Shown: positions 1 through 7,816, counted from the first letter of the stretch. The stretch is DNA of 64,000 nt from Geodermatophilus nigrescens (GCF_900129495.1 NZ_FQVX01000001.1:434001-498000); one strand, 5' to 3'. Program-made: numbers and translations. Notes: a model not told the origin generated them from the sequence alone.

Positions 1-322
1 CTTCCACGGCGCCGCGCACGTCGGGTACATCCCCGGCGAGGACGGCAAGGTCACCGGGCTGTCGAAGATCGCCCGGCTGGTCGACGTCTACGCCCGCCGG
101 CCGCAGGTCCAGGAGCGGATGACCCGGCAGATCGCCGACGCGCTCGCCGACGTCCTCAAGCCGCGCGGCGTCATCGTCGTCATCGAGGCCGAGCACCTGT
201 GCATGGGCATGCGCGGCATCCGCAAGCCCGGCTCGACGACGGTCACCTCCGCCGTGCGCGGCATGTTCCGCGACAACGCCGCCACCCGCGCCGAGGCGAT
301 GAGCCTCGTCCTCGGACGATGA
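1..322 (+). CDS. folE: GTP cyclohydrolase I, C-terminal part (5' end outside window)
   Basis: Catalyses GTP to 7,8-dihydroneopterin triphosphate, the first step of tetrahydrofolate synthesis, in the cytosol. The window opens inside the gene in frame 2. The visible 106 codons carry the family's typical C-terminal sequence: [12 protein letters not shown], then [20 protein letters not shown], the Zn-ligand cysteine in HLCMGMRGI, and the final [11 protein letters not shown]. The gene ends in TGA 10 nt before folP, which opens the folate operon folE-folP-folB-folK. The N-terminal half cannot be judged. In mycobacteria ftsH lies just upstream of this operon, which may hold here outside the window. 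Confidence 0.96.
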   Translation, partial: FHGAAHVGYIPGEDGKVTGLSKIARLVDVYARRPQVQERMTRQIADALADVLKPRGVIVVIEAEHLCMGMRGIRKPGSTTVTSAVRGMFRDNAATRAEAMSLVLGR

Positions 323-332
323 CCGCCGGCCG

Positions 333-1196
333 GTGACCGGGACCGCGCCGCGGCTGCTGCACCCGGGGCGGTGCGTGGTGATGGGCGTCCTCAACGTCAC
401 CCCCGACTCCTTCTCCGACGGCGGCTGCTTCGCCGACCGGGACTCCGCCGTCGCGCACGGGCTGGCGATGGCCGCGGCCGGCGCCGACTACGTCGACGTG
501 GGCGGCGAGTCCACCCGCCCGGGCGCCGACCGGGTCGACGCCGCGGAGGAGCGCCGCCGCGTCGTCCCGGTGGTCGCCGAGCTCGCGGCGGCCGGGGTGC
601 GGGTCAGCGTCGACACCACCCGCACGGAGGTGGCCGCCGCCGCGCTGGAGGCCGGGGCGGTGCTCGTCAACGACATCAGCGGCGGGCTGGCCGACGAGGG
701 CATGGCCGCGCTGGTCGCCGACGCCGGCGTCCCGTGGGTGCTCATGCACTGGCGCGGCCACAGCCGCGAGATGTACGCCCACGCCGAGTACGGCGACGTC
801 GTCGCCGAGGTGTGCACGGAGCTGACCGCCCGGGTCGACGCCGCGCTGTCGGCCGGCGTCGACGCCGCCCAGCTCGTCCTCGACCCCGGCCTCGGCTTCG
901 CCAAGCAGGCGGCGCACAACTGGGCGCTGCTCGCCGGGCTGCCGCGGGTGGTCGCCCTCGGCCTGCCGGTGCTGGTGGGCGCCTCCCGCAAGACCTTCCT
1001 GGGCCGGCTGCTCGCCGGGCCCGACGGTGCCGTGCGCCCGGCCGCCGGGCGCGACGGCGCCACGCTGGCCACCACCGTCCTGGCCGCCGAGGCCGGCGCG
1101 TGGGGCGTGCGGGTGCACGACGCCGCGGGCTCGGCCGACGCCGTCCGCACCGTGGCGGCCGTGCAGCGCGCCCGCGAGGAGGCCCGGCGTGACTGA
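333..1196 (+). CDS. folP: Dihydropteroate synthase
   Basis: Condenses 6-hydroxymethyl-7,8-dihydropterin pyrophosphate with p-aminobenzoate to give dihydropteroate; the sulfonamide target. The 287-aa TIM-barrel protein has the normal family length. Diagnostic motifs are LNVTPDSFSDG (residues 20-30), GGESTRPGA near residue 56, DISGG in the middle, and the pterin/phosphate loop GASRKTFLG near residue 215. The GTG start at 333 follows folE by 10 nt. The last codons overlap the folB start by 8 nt, so translation is probably coupled along the operon. A second folP paralogue elsewhere in the genome is possible; this copy sits with folB and folK and is the likely functional one. Confidence 0.96.
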   Translation: MTGTAPRLLHPGRCVVMGVLNVTPDSFSDGGCFADRDSAVAHGLAMAAAGADYVDVGGESTRPGADRVDAAEERRRVVPVVAELAAAGVRVSVDTTRTEVAAAALEAGAVLVNDISGGLADEGMAALVADAGVPWVLMHWRGHSREMYAHAEYGDVVAEVCTELTARVDAALSAGVDAAQLVLDPGLGFAKQAAHNWALLAGLPRVVALGLPVLVGASRKTFLGRLLAGPDGAVRPAAGRDGATLATTVLAAEAGAWGVRVHDAAGSADAVRTVAAVQRAREEARRD

Positions 1197-1578
1197 GCGG
1201 CGCACCCCCGACCGCACCCCGGACCGGATCGCCGTCCGCGGCCTCACCGCGCACGCCCACCACGGCGTCTACGGCTTCGAGCGCGAGAACGGGCAGACGT
1301 TCTCCGTCGACGCCGTCCTCGAGGTCGACACCGCGCCCGCCGCGGCCACCGACGACCTCGCGCTCACGGTCAACTACGCCGAGCTGGCCCAGCGGCTGCA
1401 CGCGGTGCTCACCGGCGAGCCGGTGGACCTGCTGGAGACGCTGTGCGCGCGGCTGGCCGACGTCTGCCTCGCCGACCCGCTGGTGCAGGCGGTCGAGATC
1501 ACCGTGCACAAGCCGCAGGCCGAGCTCGGCGTCCCCTTCGACGACGTCACCGTCACCATCCGGCGCGAGCGGGCATGA
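1189..1578 (+). CDS. folB: Dihydroneopterin aldolase
   Basis: Converts 7,8-dihydroneopterin to 6-hydroxymethyl-7,8-dihydropterin and glycolaldehyde. The 129-aa protein shows the compact tunnelling fold's motifs: HAHHGVYGFERENGQ (with the catalytic Glu region) near residues 21-35, VNYAEL in the middle, and the catalytic lysine in VTVHKPQAEL near residue 105. The GTG start at 1189 was chosen because it gives the normal length and overlaps the end of folP by 8 nt; earlier in-frame starts would lie deep inside folP. The stop overlaps the folK ATG (ATGA), so it is the third gene of a tightly coupled folate operon. Confidence 0.95.
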   Translation: MTERRTPDRTPDRIAVRGLTAHAHHGVYGFERENGQTFSVDAVLEVDTAPAAATDDLALTVNYAELAQRLHAVLTGEPVDLLETLCARLADVCLADPLVQAVEITVHKPQAELGVPFDDVTVTIRRERA

Positions 1579-2078
1579 CCCGCGCCGTCCTCTCCCTGGG
1601 CGCCAACCTCGGCGACCGCGCGGGGACCCTGCGCTCCGCGATCGACGCGCTCAAGGCCGACGGGCTGGTGGCCCGCTCGACGCTGTTCGAGACGCCGCCC
1701 TGGGGGCCGGTGGAGCAGCCGCCGTACCTCAACGCCGTCGTGTTCGTGCGCGGCGACCGCGACGCCGCCGGCTGGCTGGCCCGGGCGCACGAGCTGGAGC
1801 AGGCCGCCGGTCGCACCCGCGAGGTCCGCTGGGGCGCGCGGACCCTCGACGTCGACGTCGTCACGGTGACCGCCGACGACGGCAGCCCCGTGCTCTCCGG
1901 CGACCCCGTCCTCACGCTGCCGCACCCCCGCGCGCACGAGCGGGCGTTCGTGCTGGTGCCGTGGCTGTCGCTGGACCCCACGGCGGTGCTCCCCGGGCAC
2001 GGGTGGGTCGCCGACCTCGTCGCCGCGCTGCCGCCCGACGACGTGGCGGCGGTCGTGCGCTGGGAGCACCTCCATTGA
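1575..2078 (+). CDS. folK: 2-amino-4-hydroxy-6-hydroxymethyldihydropteridine pyrophosphokinase (HPPK)
   Basis: Transfers pyrophosphate from ATP to 6-hydroxymethyl-7,8-dihydropterin, making the substrate of FolP. The 167-aa protein has the full HPPK signature: SLGANLGDR at residues 7-15, FETPPWG, the catalytic loop RWGARTLDVDVV with its paired metal-binding aspartates near residue 92, and PHPRAHERAFVLVPW near residue 115. The ATG start overlaps the folB stop in ATGA. The next gene (DUF3180) begins with a TTG overlapping this stop codon. It is the last enzyme gene of the folate operon. Confidence 0.96.
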   Translation: MTRAVLSLGANLGDRAGTLRSAIDALKADGLVARSTLFETPPWGPVEQPPYLNAVVFVRGDRDAAGWLARAHELEQAAGRTREVRWGARTLDVDVVTVTADDGSPVLSGDPVLTLPHPRAHERAFVLVPWLSLDPTAVLPGHGWVADLVAALPPDDVAAVVRWEHLH

Positions 2079-2581
2079 GGCCGGTGAGCCGCCGCGACCT
2101 GGTCGTCGTCGCCGTCGGGCTGGCGCTGGCCTCGTGGCTGGTCGTGCGCGCCACCTACGGCAGCCTGCCGCCGCTGCGCTGGTGGCTGCCCGTGCCGCTG
2201 GCCGTGCTCGCCGTCGCCGAGGCGCTCGGTGCCCGCACGCTGCGCACCCGGCTGGCCGCCCAGCGCGCCGCCCGCCGCGGCAGCGACCCGGGGCCGGGCG
2301 CGCCGCTGGTGCGCCCGGTCGAGCCGATGCTCGTCGCCCGCCTGGCGGTGCTCGCCCAGGCCAGCGCCTACGTCGGTGCGGTCTTCGCCGGCGTGTGGGC
2401 GGGCGTCCTGCTGCACGTGGCGCCCGCGGTGTCCCGGCTGGAGGCGGCCGGCGGTGACACGGTCACGGCCGTCGTGGGCGTCGCCTGCGCCGCCGCGCTC
2501 ACGGCCGCCGCACTGTGGCTGGAGTCGGTGTGCCGGGTCCCGCCGGACGAGGACGACCCGCCCGGCGGCGTCCGCGCCTGA
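2075..2581 (+). CDS. DUF3180 family membrane protein
   Basis: Function unknown. The 168-aa protein has four predicted membrane segments: residues about 10-27, 33-50, 88-110 and 122-145, with a basic cytosolic loop (RTLRTRLAAQRAARRG) between the second and third and an acidic tail. In M. tuberculosis the homologue Rv3605c likewise follows folK. The TTG start at 2075 overlaps the folK stop and has GGGAG 8 nt upstream; a GTG at 2084 is the alternative. It is the last gene of the folate operon and faces the convergent tetR gene 6 bp downstream. Confidence 0.8.
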   Translation: MRPVSRRDLVVVAVGLALASWLVVRATYGSLPPLRWWLPVPLAVLAVAEALGARTLRTRLAAQRAARRGSDPGPGAPLVRPVEPMLVARLAVLAQASAYVGAVFAGVWAGVLLHVAPAVSRLEAAGGDTVTAVVGVACAAALTAAALWLESVCRVPPDEDDPPGGVRA

Positions 2582-2587
2582 GCCGGG

Positions 2588-3133
2588 TCAGGGGCGCGCG
2601 ACCGCGGCCAGCACGGTCTCCCCGACCAGCCGGCCCAGGTCGGCGGCGGCGAGCCGGCCGGTGCGCAGCCCGTCGGCGGCGCCGATGACCAGCCAGGTGA
2701 GCGCGACCAGGACCCAGTCGGCCGGCAGGTCGGCGCGGAAGTCGCCGGCCTCCTGCCCGCGGCGCACCAGCGCGCGGATCCGGTCCTCGGTGGACGCGGC
2801 CCGGGCGAGCAGGTCGGCCTCCACGGACCCGGCGAGCGGCTGGGTCGCCAGGATGCCCTGCTCCGCCCCGAGCGCCGTCAGCTCCGAGGCGAGCCGGCGC
2901 AGCGCCGCCGGTGCCGGCCCGCGTTCCGGCTCGGCGCGGTCGGTGGCCTCGGCGTAGGACCGGACCGCCCGCCGCGACAGCTCGGCCACGAGGGCCGCGC
3001 GGGTGGGGTGGCGGCGGAACAGCGTGGCGCGGCTGATCCCGGCCGCCGCCGCGATCTCCTCCATCGTCGCGTCGGGGCGGTGGGCCAGGACGTGCACCGC
3101 GGCCCGCTCGAGCGCGCCGTCGTCCAGGGGCAC
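2588..3133 (-). CDS. TetR/AcrR family transcriptional regulator
   Basis: A 181-aa repressor-type protein. The N-terminal helix-turn-helix lies at residues 24-50 (MEEIAAAAGISRATLFRRHP), followed by an all-helical ligand/dimer domain with no recognisable ligand signature. The GTG start has GGGAGG 6-7 nt upstream. It is divergent from the GAP-family membrane gene at 3208. The 74-bp spacer contains two near-identical 18-bp palindromes (3149-3166 and 3169-3186), the expected operators for this protein. The likely role is autoregulation plus control of the membrane protein; the inducer is unknown. It is convergent with the DUF3180 gene. Confidence 0.9.
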   Translation of the reverse strand: MPLDDGALERAAVHVLAHRPDATMEEIAAAAGISRATLFRRHPTRAALVAELSRRAVRSYAEATDRAEPERGPAPAALRRLASELTALGAEQGILATQPLAGSVEADLLARAASTEDRIRALVRRGQEAGDFRADLPADWVLVALTWLVIGAADGLRTGRLAAADLGRLVGETVLAAVARP

Positions 3134-3148
3134 GGCACTCCTCCCGTT

Positions 3149-3166
3149 TGAGATGTCAGCGTCTCA
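3149..3166. promoter_or_regulatory. Palindromic operator 1 (TetR site candidate)
   Basis: The 18-bp sequence TGAGATG-TCAG-CGTCTCA has 7-bp arms with one mismatch around a 4-bp centre. It lies in the spacer between the divergent tetR and GAP-family genes. Its centre is exactly 20 bp from that of operator 2, two helical turns, so two repressor dimers could bind the same DNA face. Assignment to this TetR is inferred from position and symmetry. Confidence 0.75.
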
Positions 3167-3168
3167 TG

Positions 3169-3186
3169 TGAGACATTAGTGTCTCA
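3169..3186. promoter_or_regulatory. Palindromic operator 2 (TetR site candidate)
   Basis: TGAGACA-TTAG-TGTCTCA is a perfect 7-bp inverted repeat around a 4-bp spacer. It shares the TGAGAYR-N4-YRTCTCA pattern of operator 1. It ends 22 bp before the ATG of the GAP-family gene and 8 bp before its GGAGG, so occupancy would block transcription of that gene. Confidence 0.78.
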
Positions 3187-3207
3187 CGGTGGACGGAGGT
3201 CGTCGTC

Positions 3208-3870
3208 ATGGGCGAACTGTTGTGGAGTCTGGCCGGGCTGGCGCTCCTCGACTCCCTCAACCCGGCGACGATCGTCGGGGTGGCGGTCATCCTGCTGTCC
3301 CCGGCCGCGCGGCCGGCTCCCCTCGCCCTCGCCTACGTGGCGGGCGCCTTCGCCACGGTGCTGGCGGTCGGCGCCGCCCTCTACCTGGGAGCCGGCGCGC
3401 TCGCCGGCGCCCTCGACGGCGGGACGGTGTGGATCCGCCGCGGGGCGCTGGGCCTCGCCGCGGTGCTGCTCCTCGTGGCGGCCGTGCGGCGCCTGCGGAC
3501 GAGGCCGCGGCGTCCGGTCCGGCTCCCGCGGTGGTTCGGCATCTGGACGGCGGCGCCCGCCGGCGTGCTGGTGACCGCGGCCGACCTGCCCAACGCCTTC
3601 CCGTACCTCGTCGCGATCGAGCGGATGCTCGCCTCCGCCGTCCCGCCCGGTCCCGCCCTGCTCCTGCTGGCCGGGTACGCGCTCGTCTACTGCCTGCCCT
3701 GCCTGGTGCTGCTCGCCGCCGGACTGGCACACGGCGACCGGGTCCGTCGCCGCCTGCGCGCGCTGCGCAGCCGCGCGGCCGGGGACGGCACGGTGGCGGC
3801 CAGCGTCCCGCGCGCGGCGCTGCTGTTCGCCTCGGCCGTCGCCGTCGGGGGGCTCGCCGCGTACGCCTGA
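3208..3870 (+). CDS. GAP family (sulfolipid-1-addressing-like) membrane protein
   Basis: A 220-aa polytopic membrane protein with about six hydrophobic segments. It begins MGELLWSLAGLALLDSLNP, the Asp-Ser-x-Asn-Pro signature of GAP/Sap proteins. These are LysE-like small transporters; in mycobacteria some take part in glycolipid export. A second conserved polar motif, TAADLPNAFPY, lies near residue 130, and a basic loop (RRLRTRPRRPVRLPR) precedes it. Start ATG 3208 has GGAGG at 3195-3199, spacing 8. It is probably controlled by the divergent TetR through the two operators directly upstream. The substrate is unknown; a small-molecule or lipid efflux role under TetR control is the reasonable inference. 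Confidence 0.75.
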   Translation: MGELLWSLAGLALLDSLNPATIVGVAVILLSPAARPAPLALAYVAGAFATVLAVGAALYLGAGALAGALDGGTVWIRRGALGLAAVLLLVAAVRRLRTRPRRPVRLPRWFGIWTAAPAGVLVTAADLPNAFPYLVAIERMLASAVPPGPALLLLAGYALVYCLPCLVLLAAGLAHGDRVRRRLRALRSRAAGDGTVAASVPRAALLFASAVAVGGLAAYA

Positions 3871-3887
3871 GCCGGCGGGGACCCCGG

Positions 3888-5081
3888 CTAGGCGCGGGCC
3901 GCGCCGGCCACCTCGGGCACGGTGCCCTCCACCGACCGGCGCAGCGCCGCGTGCAGCGACTCCGGCGTCAGCACCCCGAGGAAGACGTCGCCGTCGAGCA
4001 CGGCCACCCAGCCGGCCTCGTGCTGCAGCATCGTGGCGAACGCCGTCTTGAGCGTCGCGTCGACCGGCACCCACGCCTCCATCCGGCGCGCCGCCGAGCC
4101 CACCGTGCCGGCGCCGGTGGCCCGCTCGGCCGACAGCCACCCGTGCAGCCGCCCGTCGTCGTCGAGGACGACGGCCCAGCGCGCGCCCGCCGCGGTCATG
4201 GAGGCGCGGGCGTCGGCCAGGCCGTCGGCCACGTGCACCACCGGCGGCCGCTCGAGGTCGTCGACGGAGATGCCGGTGACCGCCAGCCGCTTGAGGCCCC
4301 GGTCGGAGCCGACGAAGTCCGCGACGAAGGCGTTGGCCGGGCGGCCGAGCAGGTCGGCCGGGGGAGCGAACTGCTCCACCCGCCCGCCGGTGCTCATCAC
4401 CGCGATCCGGTCGCCGATGCGGACGGCCTCCTCGATGTCGTGGGTGACGAAGACGATGGTCTTGCGCACCGTCTCCTGCAGCCGGAGGAACTCCGTCTGC
4501 AGCCGCTCGCGCACCACCGGGTCGACGGCGGAGAACGGCTCGTCCATGAGCAGGACGGCGGGGTCGGCGGCCAGCGCCCGCGCCACCCCGGCCCGCTGGC
4601 GCTGCCCGCCGGAGAGCTGGGCGGGGTAGCGGTCGCCGTGGACGGCGGGGTCGAGGCCCACCGTGGACAGCAGCTCGTCCACGCGGTCGCGGGTGCGCCG
4701 CTTGTCCCACCCGAGCAGCCGAGGCACCGTCGCGACGTTCGCCCGCACCGTCTGGTGGGGGAAGAGCCCCACGTTCTGGATGACGTAGCCGATGCGGCGG
4801 CGCAGCCGGTCGGGGTCGACGCGGGTGACGTCCTCGCCGCCGAGCAGGATCCGCCCGCTGGTCGGCTCGATGACCCGGTTGATCATCTTCATGGTCGTCG
4901 TCTTGCCGCAGCCCGAGGGCCCGACGAGCACCGACAGCTCGCCGGCGGCGAAGGTCAGGTCGAGCTCCTGCACGCCGACGGTGCCGTCGGCGTAGACCTT
5001 CCCCACGCCCTCGAGGCGGATCTCCTGGGCGGTGCCGTCCGGGCCCGGGCCCTCCGAGCGGCTCGCGGCAGTAGCGTCCAC
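3888..5081 (-). CDS. Osmoprotectant (glycine betaine/choline-type) ABC transporter ATP-binding protein with tandem CBS domains
   Basis: The 397-aa ATPase of an OpuC/ProV-type compatible-solute importer. After a 20-residue lead it has Walker A GPSGCGKTT, Q-loop VIQNVGLFPHQ, signature LSGGQRQR, Walker B VLLMDEPFSAVDP and the H-loop HDIEEA. Two CBS modules fill roughly residues 270-385, the ionic-strength or adenylate-sensing part of this family. Start GTG 5081 has GGGAGG 7 nt upstream. The gene is divergent from its two permease genes, with the start codons only 3 bp apart, whereas most relatives are one operon. Partners are the permeases at 5085 and 5813 and the binding protein at 6709. Confidence 0.9.
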   Translation of the reverse strand: MDATAASRSEGPGPDGTAQEIRLEGVGKVYADGTVGVQELDLTFAAGELSVLVGPSGCGKTTTMKMINRVIEPTSGRILLGGEDVTRVDPDRLRRRIGYVIQNVGLFPHQTVRANVATVPRLLGWDKRRTRDRVDELLSTVGLDPAVHGDRYPAQLSGGQRQRAGVARALAADPAVLLMDEPFSAVDPVVRERLQTEFLRLQETVRKTIVFVTHDIEEAVRIGDRIAVMSTGGRVEQFAPPADLLGRPANAFVADFVGSDRGLKRLAVTGISVDDLERPPVVHVADGLADARASMTAAGARWAVVLDDDGRLHGWLSAERATGAGTVGSAARRMEAWVPVDATLKTAFATMLQHEAGWVAVLDGDVFLGVLTPESLHAALRRSVEGTVPEVAGAARA

Positions 5082-5084
5082 GGG

Positions 5085-5816
5085 GTGACCTCCCTGGGTA
5101 CGCGCCCTCTGCTGGACGCGGTGAGCGACCCCGCGGTGGGGCTGCTCGCGGTGGACGAGGCCCCGAACCCCTGGTTCGACCCGTCCTACGTGACCGACAA
5201 CTGGGACAGCATCCTCGCCTACACCGGCGAGCACGTCCGCCTGACCGTGCTCGCCGTCCTGATCGGGGCGGCCCTCGCGCTGCCGCTGGCGCTGGTCGCC
5301 CGCCGCAGCCGCTACCTGTCGGCGCCGGTCCTGGGCCTGTCCACGGTCGTCTACACGATCCCGTCGCTGGCGCTGTTCGCGCTGCTGGTGCCCTTCACCG
5401 GCCTGTCGTCGAACACCGTGCTCATCGGCCTGGTGGCGTACTCGCTGGTCATCCTGGTGCGCAACTTCCTCGCCGGCCTGCAGGGCGTGCCGGCCGACGT
5501 GCGGGAGGCCGCCCGCGGCATGGGCCTGTCCGGCGCCCAGACGCTGTGGCGGGTGGACCTGCCGCTGGCCCTGCCGGCGATCATGGCCGGCCTGCGGATC
5601 GCGACGGTGTCCACGGTCGCGCTCACCACCGTGGGCGTCCTCGTCGGGCACGGCGGGCTGGGGCAGCTGATCACCGGTGGCTTCGCGTCGAACTTCTACC
5701 GGGCCGAGATCGTCACCGGCGCCGTCGGCTGCGTGCTGCTGGCGCTGCTCGCCGACGCGCTGCTCGCGGGCGCCGAACGGCTGCTCACCCCCTGGTCGCG
5801 GGCGGCGCGGGCATGA
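5085..5816 (+). CDS. Osmoprotectant ABC transporter permease 1
   Basis: A 243-aa ProW/OpuCB-type inner-membrane subunit with about six membrane segments. The coupling (EAA) loop VREAARGMGLSGAQTLWRVDLPLA lies near residue 145; the text is quoted only as far as its key EAA and G residues. The N-terminal 35 residues hold NPWFDPSYVTDNW before the first segment. Start GTG 5085 lies 3 bp from the divergent ATPase gene; GTG 5121 is an alternative that would leave a 39-bp spacer, but it has a poor ribosome site. It ends overlapping the ATG of the second permease. Confidence 0.88.
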   Translation: MTSLGTRPLLDAVSDPAVGLLAVDEAPNPWFDPSYVTDNWDSILAYTGEHVRLTVLAVLIGAALALPLALVARRSRYLSAPVLGLSTVVYTIPSLALFALLVPFTGLSSNTVLIGLVAYSLVILVRNFLAGLQGVPADVREAARGMGLSGAQTLWRVDLPLALPAIMAGLRIATVSTVALTTVGVLVGHGGLGQLITGGFASNFYRAEIVTGAVGCVLLALLADALLAGAERLLTPWSRAARA

Positions 5817-6550
5817 ACGACTTCGAGCGGGCGATCGTCTACCTCAACGACCCCTTCAACTGGAGCCGGCCCAACGGCATCGCCGACCTCGCCGTCGAGC
5901 ACCTGACCATCTCGCTGGTCGCCGTCCTCGCCGCGATGGTCGTGGCCCTGCCGATCGGCACGGCGCTGGGCACCTCCCGCCGCGGCGGCGGCCTGGTCGT
6001 CGGGCTGTCCAACGTGAGCCGCGCGGTGCCCACGCTGGCGCTGCTCACCCTCTTCGCGGTCAGCCCGATCGGCTTCGGCAACCGGGCGACCACCATCGCG
6101 CTCGCCGTCTTCGCCGTCCCGCCGATCCTCACGAACACCTTCGTCGGCTTCCGCGGCGTCGACCCCGAGGTCCGCGAGGCCGCCCGCGGCATGGGCATGA
6201 GCCGGGGCCAGGTGCTCACCCGGGTGGAGCTGCCGCTCGCCCTCCCGCTGCTGATGACCGGCATCCGGACGGCGACCGTCCAGGTCGTCGCGACGGCGGG
6301 GCTGGCCGCGCTGGTCGGCGGCGGGGGACTGGGCCGGCTGATCAACCTCGGCTTCGGTCAGCAGGACTACGGCGTGATGATCGCCGGGGCCATCGCGGTG
6401 GCCGGGCTGGCGCTGCTCACCGAGGCGGTGCTGGCCCTGGTGTCGTGGCTGGTGACGCCCGGACCGCGCCGGCTGCCGTTCCTGCAGGTCAGGCGGGCGG
6501 AGGGCGCCGGCGCCGTTCCGGAACCGACCGCATCCGGCGTCCCGCTGTGA
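5813..6550 (+). CDS. Osmoprotectant ABC transporter permease 2
   Basis: A 245-aa second permease of the OpuC/ProW family. It begins with a soluble NDPFNWSRPNGI segment, then about six membrane helices, with the EAA coupling motif VREAARGMGMSRGQVLTRVE near residue 120. It overlaps permease 1 by ATGA, so the two subunits are translationally coupled and probably form the heterodimeric channel. A polar tail of about 30 residues ends the protein. The binding-protein gene follows after 158 bp. Confidence 0.9.
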   Translation: MNDFERAIVYLNDPFNWSRPNGIADLAVEHLTISLVAVLAAMVVALPIGTALGTSRRGGGLVVGLSNVSRAVPTLALLTLFAVSPIGFGNRATTIALAVFAVPPILTNTFVGFRGVDPEVREAARGMGMSRGQVLTRVELPLALPLLMTGIRTATVQVVATAGLAALVGGGGLGRLINLGFGQQDYGVMIAGAIAVAGLALLTEAVLALVSWLVTPGPRRLPFLQVRRAEGAGAVPEPTASGVPL

Positions 6551-6708
6551 GCCAGGTCTCGCGCTGACGGCGTCCGTGTAACGACCCCGCAACACATCCG
6601 CGGCTCGATTGCCGTCGGTCGCCGGCCGGGGGTTGCATGTGCGCCGCGGGGACCCCCGCCAGACACGCGTCGCGGCCGCCCGCCGCACGGGACACAGAAG
6701 GCGGAACC

Positions 6709-7722
6709 ATGCGCAAGCAGCGCGCCCTCGCCCCCCTCCTCCTCGCCGGACTCCTGCTCACCGCCGCGTGCGGCGAGTCGGGCTCCTCGGGCACCGGCGG
6801 CTCCACCGGCGCCAGCGGCTCGGCCGCCGGCGGCGACGCCTGCGCCCCGGTGGCCGGCGACCAGCTCGTCGTCCTCGAGGACGACCAGGAGCTGCAGAAC
6901 GCCGACAACATCGTCGCGGCGGTCACCTCGGCCACCGCCGCCGCCAACCCAGCCCTGCTGCCGGCGCTGGACGCGGTCTCCGCGGCGATGACCACCGACC
7001 AGCTCATCGAGCTCAACGCCGCCGTCGACGTCGAGCGGCAGAGCGCCGAGGACGTCGCCGCCGGCTGGGTCGCCGAGAGCGGCGTGACCGACGGCCTCGA
7101 GCAGGGCAGCGGCCCGATCGTGGTCGGCGCCGGCAACTTCACCGAGTCGACGATCCTGGCCAACGTCTACGCCGGGGTGCTCGACGCCGCCGGCTTCGAC
7201 GCCTCGGTGCGCGAGGTCGGCAACCGCGACCTCTACCTGCCGGCGCTCATCTCCGGCACCGACCTGCAGGTCTTCCCCGAGTACCTGGCCACGGTCACCG
7301 AGGCGGTCAACAAGCAGGTCAACGGCCCCGAGGCCGCGCCGATCGCCAGCGGCGACGCCCAGGCCACCCGCGACGCGCTGCAGCCGCTGGCCGACCAGGT
7401 CGGGCTCACCTTCGGCACGCCGTCGCAGGCCGCCGACCAGAACGCGTTCGCGGTCACGCAGGAGTTCGCCGAGGGGCTGGGCGTCACGACGCTCTCGGAG
7501 CTGGCCGACGCCTGCGGCGACGGATCGCTGGTCCTCGGCGGCCCGGCCGAGTGCCCGACCCGCCCGTTCTGCCAGCCCGGCCTCGAGGACACCTACGGCC
7601 TGACCTTCGCCGAGTTCCGCGAGTTCGACGCCGGCGGCCCGCTCACCAAGGCCGCCATCCAGCAGGGCGAGGTCTCCATCGGCCTCGTGTTCAGCTCCGA
7701 CGGCGCCCTCGCCCAGGGCTGA
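6709..7722 (+). CDS. Osmoprotectant-binding lipoprotein (OpuAC/ProX family), apparently circularly permuted
   Basis: A 337-aa lipoprotein: basic start, hydrophobic core, lipobox LTAAC with Cys21, then a Gly/Ser linker. The domain order is unusual. Residues 52-125 (LVVLEDDQELQNADNI onward through LIELNAAVDVER) resemble the segment that normally ends OpuAC proteins. The normal N-lobe start, IVVGAGNFTESTILANVYA, appears only at residue 137. The protein stops at SSDGALAQG, exactly where canonical members continue into LVVLEDD. So the C-terminal segment has moved to the front. Start ATG 6709 has AGAAGGCGG 6-8 nt upstream. The ligand is presumably betaine, choline or a related solute. Confidence 0.88.
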   Translation: MRKQRALAPLLLAGLLLTAACGESGSSGTGGSTGASGSAAGGDACAPVAGDQLVVLEDDQELQNADNIVAAVTSATAAANPALLPALDAVSAAMTTDQLIELNAAVDVERQSAEDVAAGWVAESGVTDGLEQGSGPIVVGAGNFTESTILANVYAGVLDAAGFDASVREVGNRDLYLPALISGTDLQVFPEYLATVTEAVNKQVNGPEAAPIASGDAQATRDALQPLADQVGLTFGTPSQAADQNAFAVTQEFAEGLGVTTLSELADACGDGSLVLGGPAECPTRPFCQPGLEDTYGLTFAEFREFDAGGPLTKAAIQQGEVSIGLVFSSDGALAQG

Positions 7723-7740
7723 CCCGCTCGGCACCACCTC

Positions 7741-7797
7741 AGCGAGCCCTCGGCTCCGCCACACGGGACGTATCCGTGCCGGAGTCGGGGGCTCGCT
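7741..7797. terminator. Long imperfect hairpin after the osmoprotectant operon
   Basis: AGCGAGCCCTCGGCTCCG (7741-7758) pairs with CGGAGTCGGGGGCTCGCT (7780-7797), 16 of 18 positions matching, and a smaller CACGG/CCGTG pair lies inside. There is no U-tract, as is usual for high-GC actinobacteria. It begins 19 nt after the binding-protein stop and ends 7 nt before the TACCCT box of the next gene, so it probably insulates the two units. Confidence 0.6.
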
Positions 7798-7803
7798 CAG
7801 CGT

Positions 7804-7809
7804 TACCCT
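7804..7809 (+). promoter_or_regulatory. -10 box TACCCT, leaderless promoter for DUF6779-like gene
   Basis: TACCCT ends 7 nt before ATG 7817, the spacing that puts +1 at the start codon. A GAGG lies between but would be upstream of the transcript start. Confidence 0.55.
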
Positions 7810-7816
7810 GAGGACC

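Noticed and set aside
5121..5816. Permease 1 starting at GTG 5121 rather than 5085
   Set aside because: It would relieve the tight divergent spacing, but no ribosome site precedes it. Kept as an alternative only.
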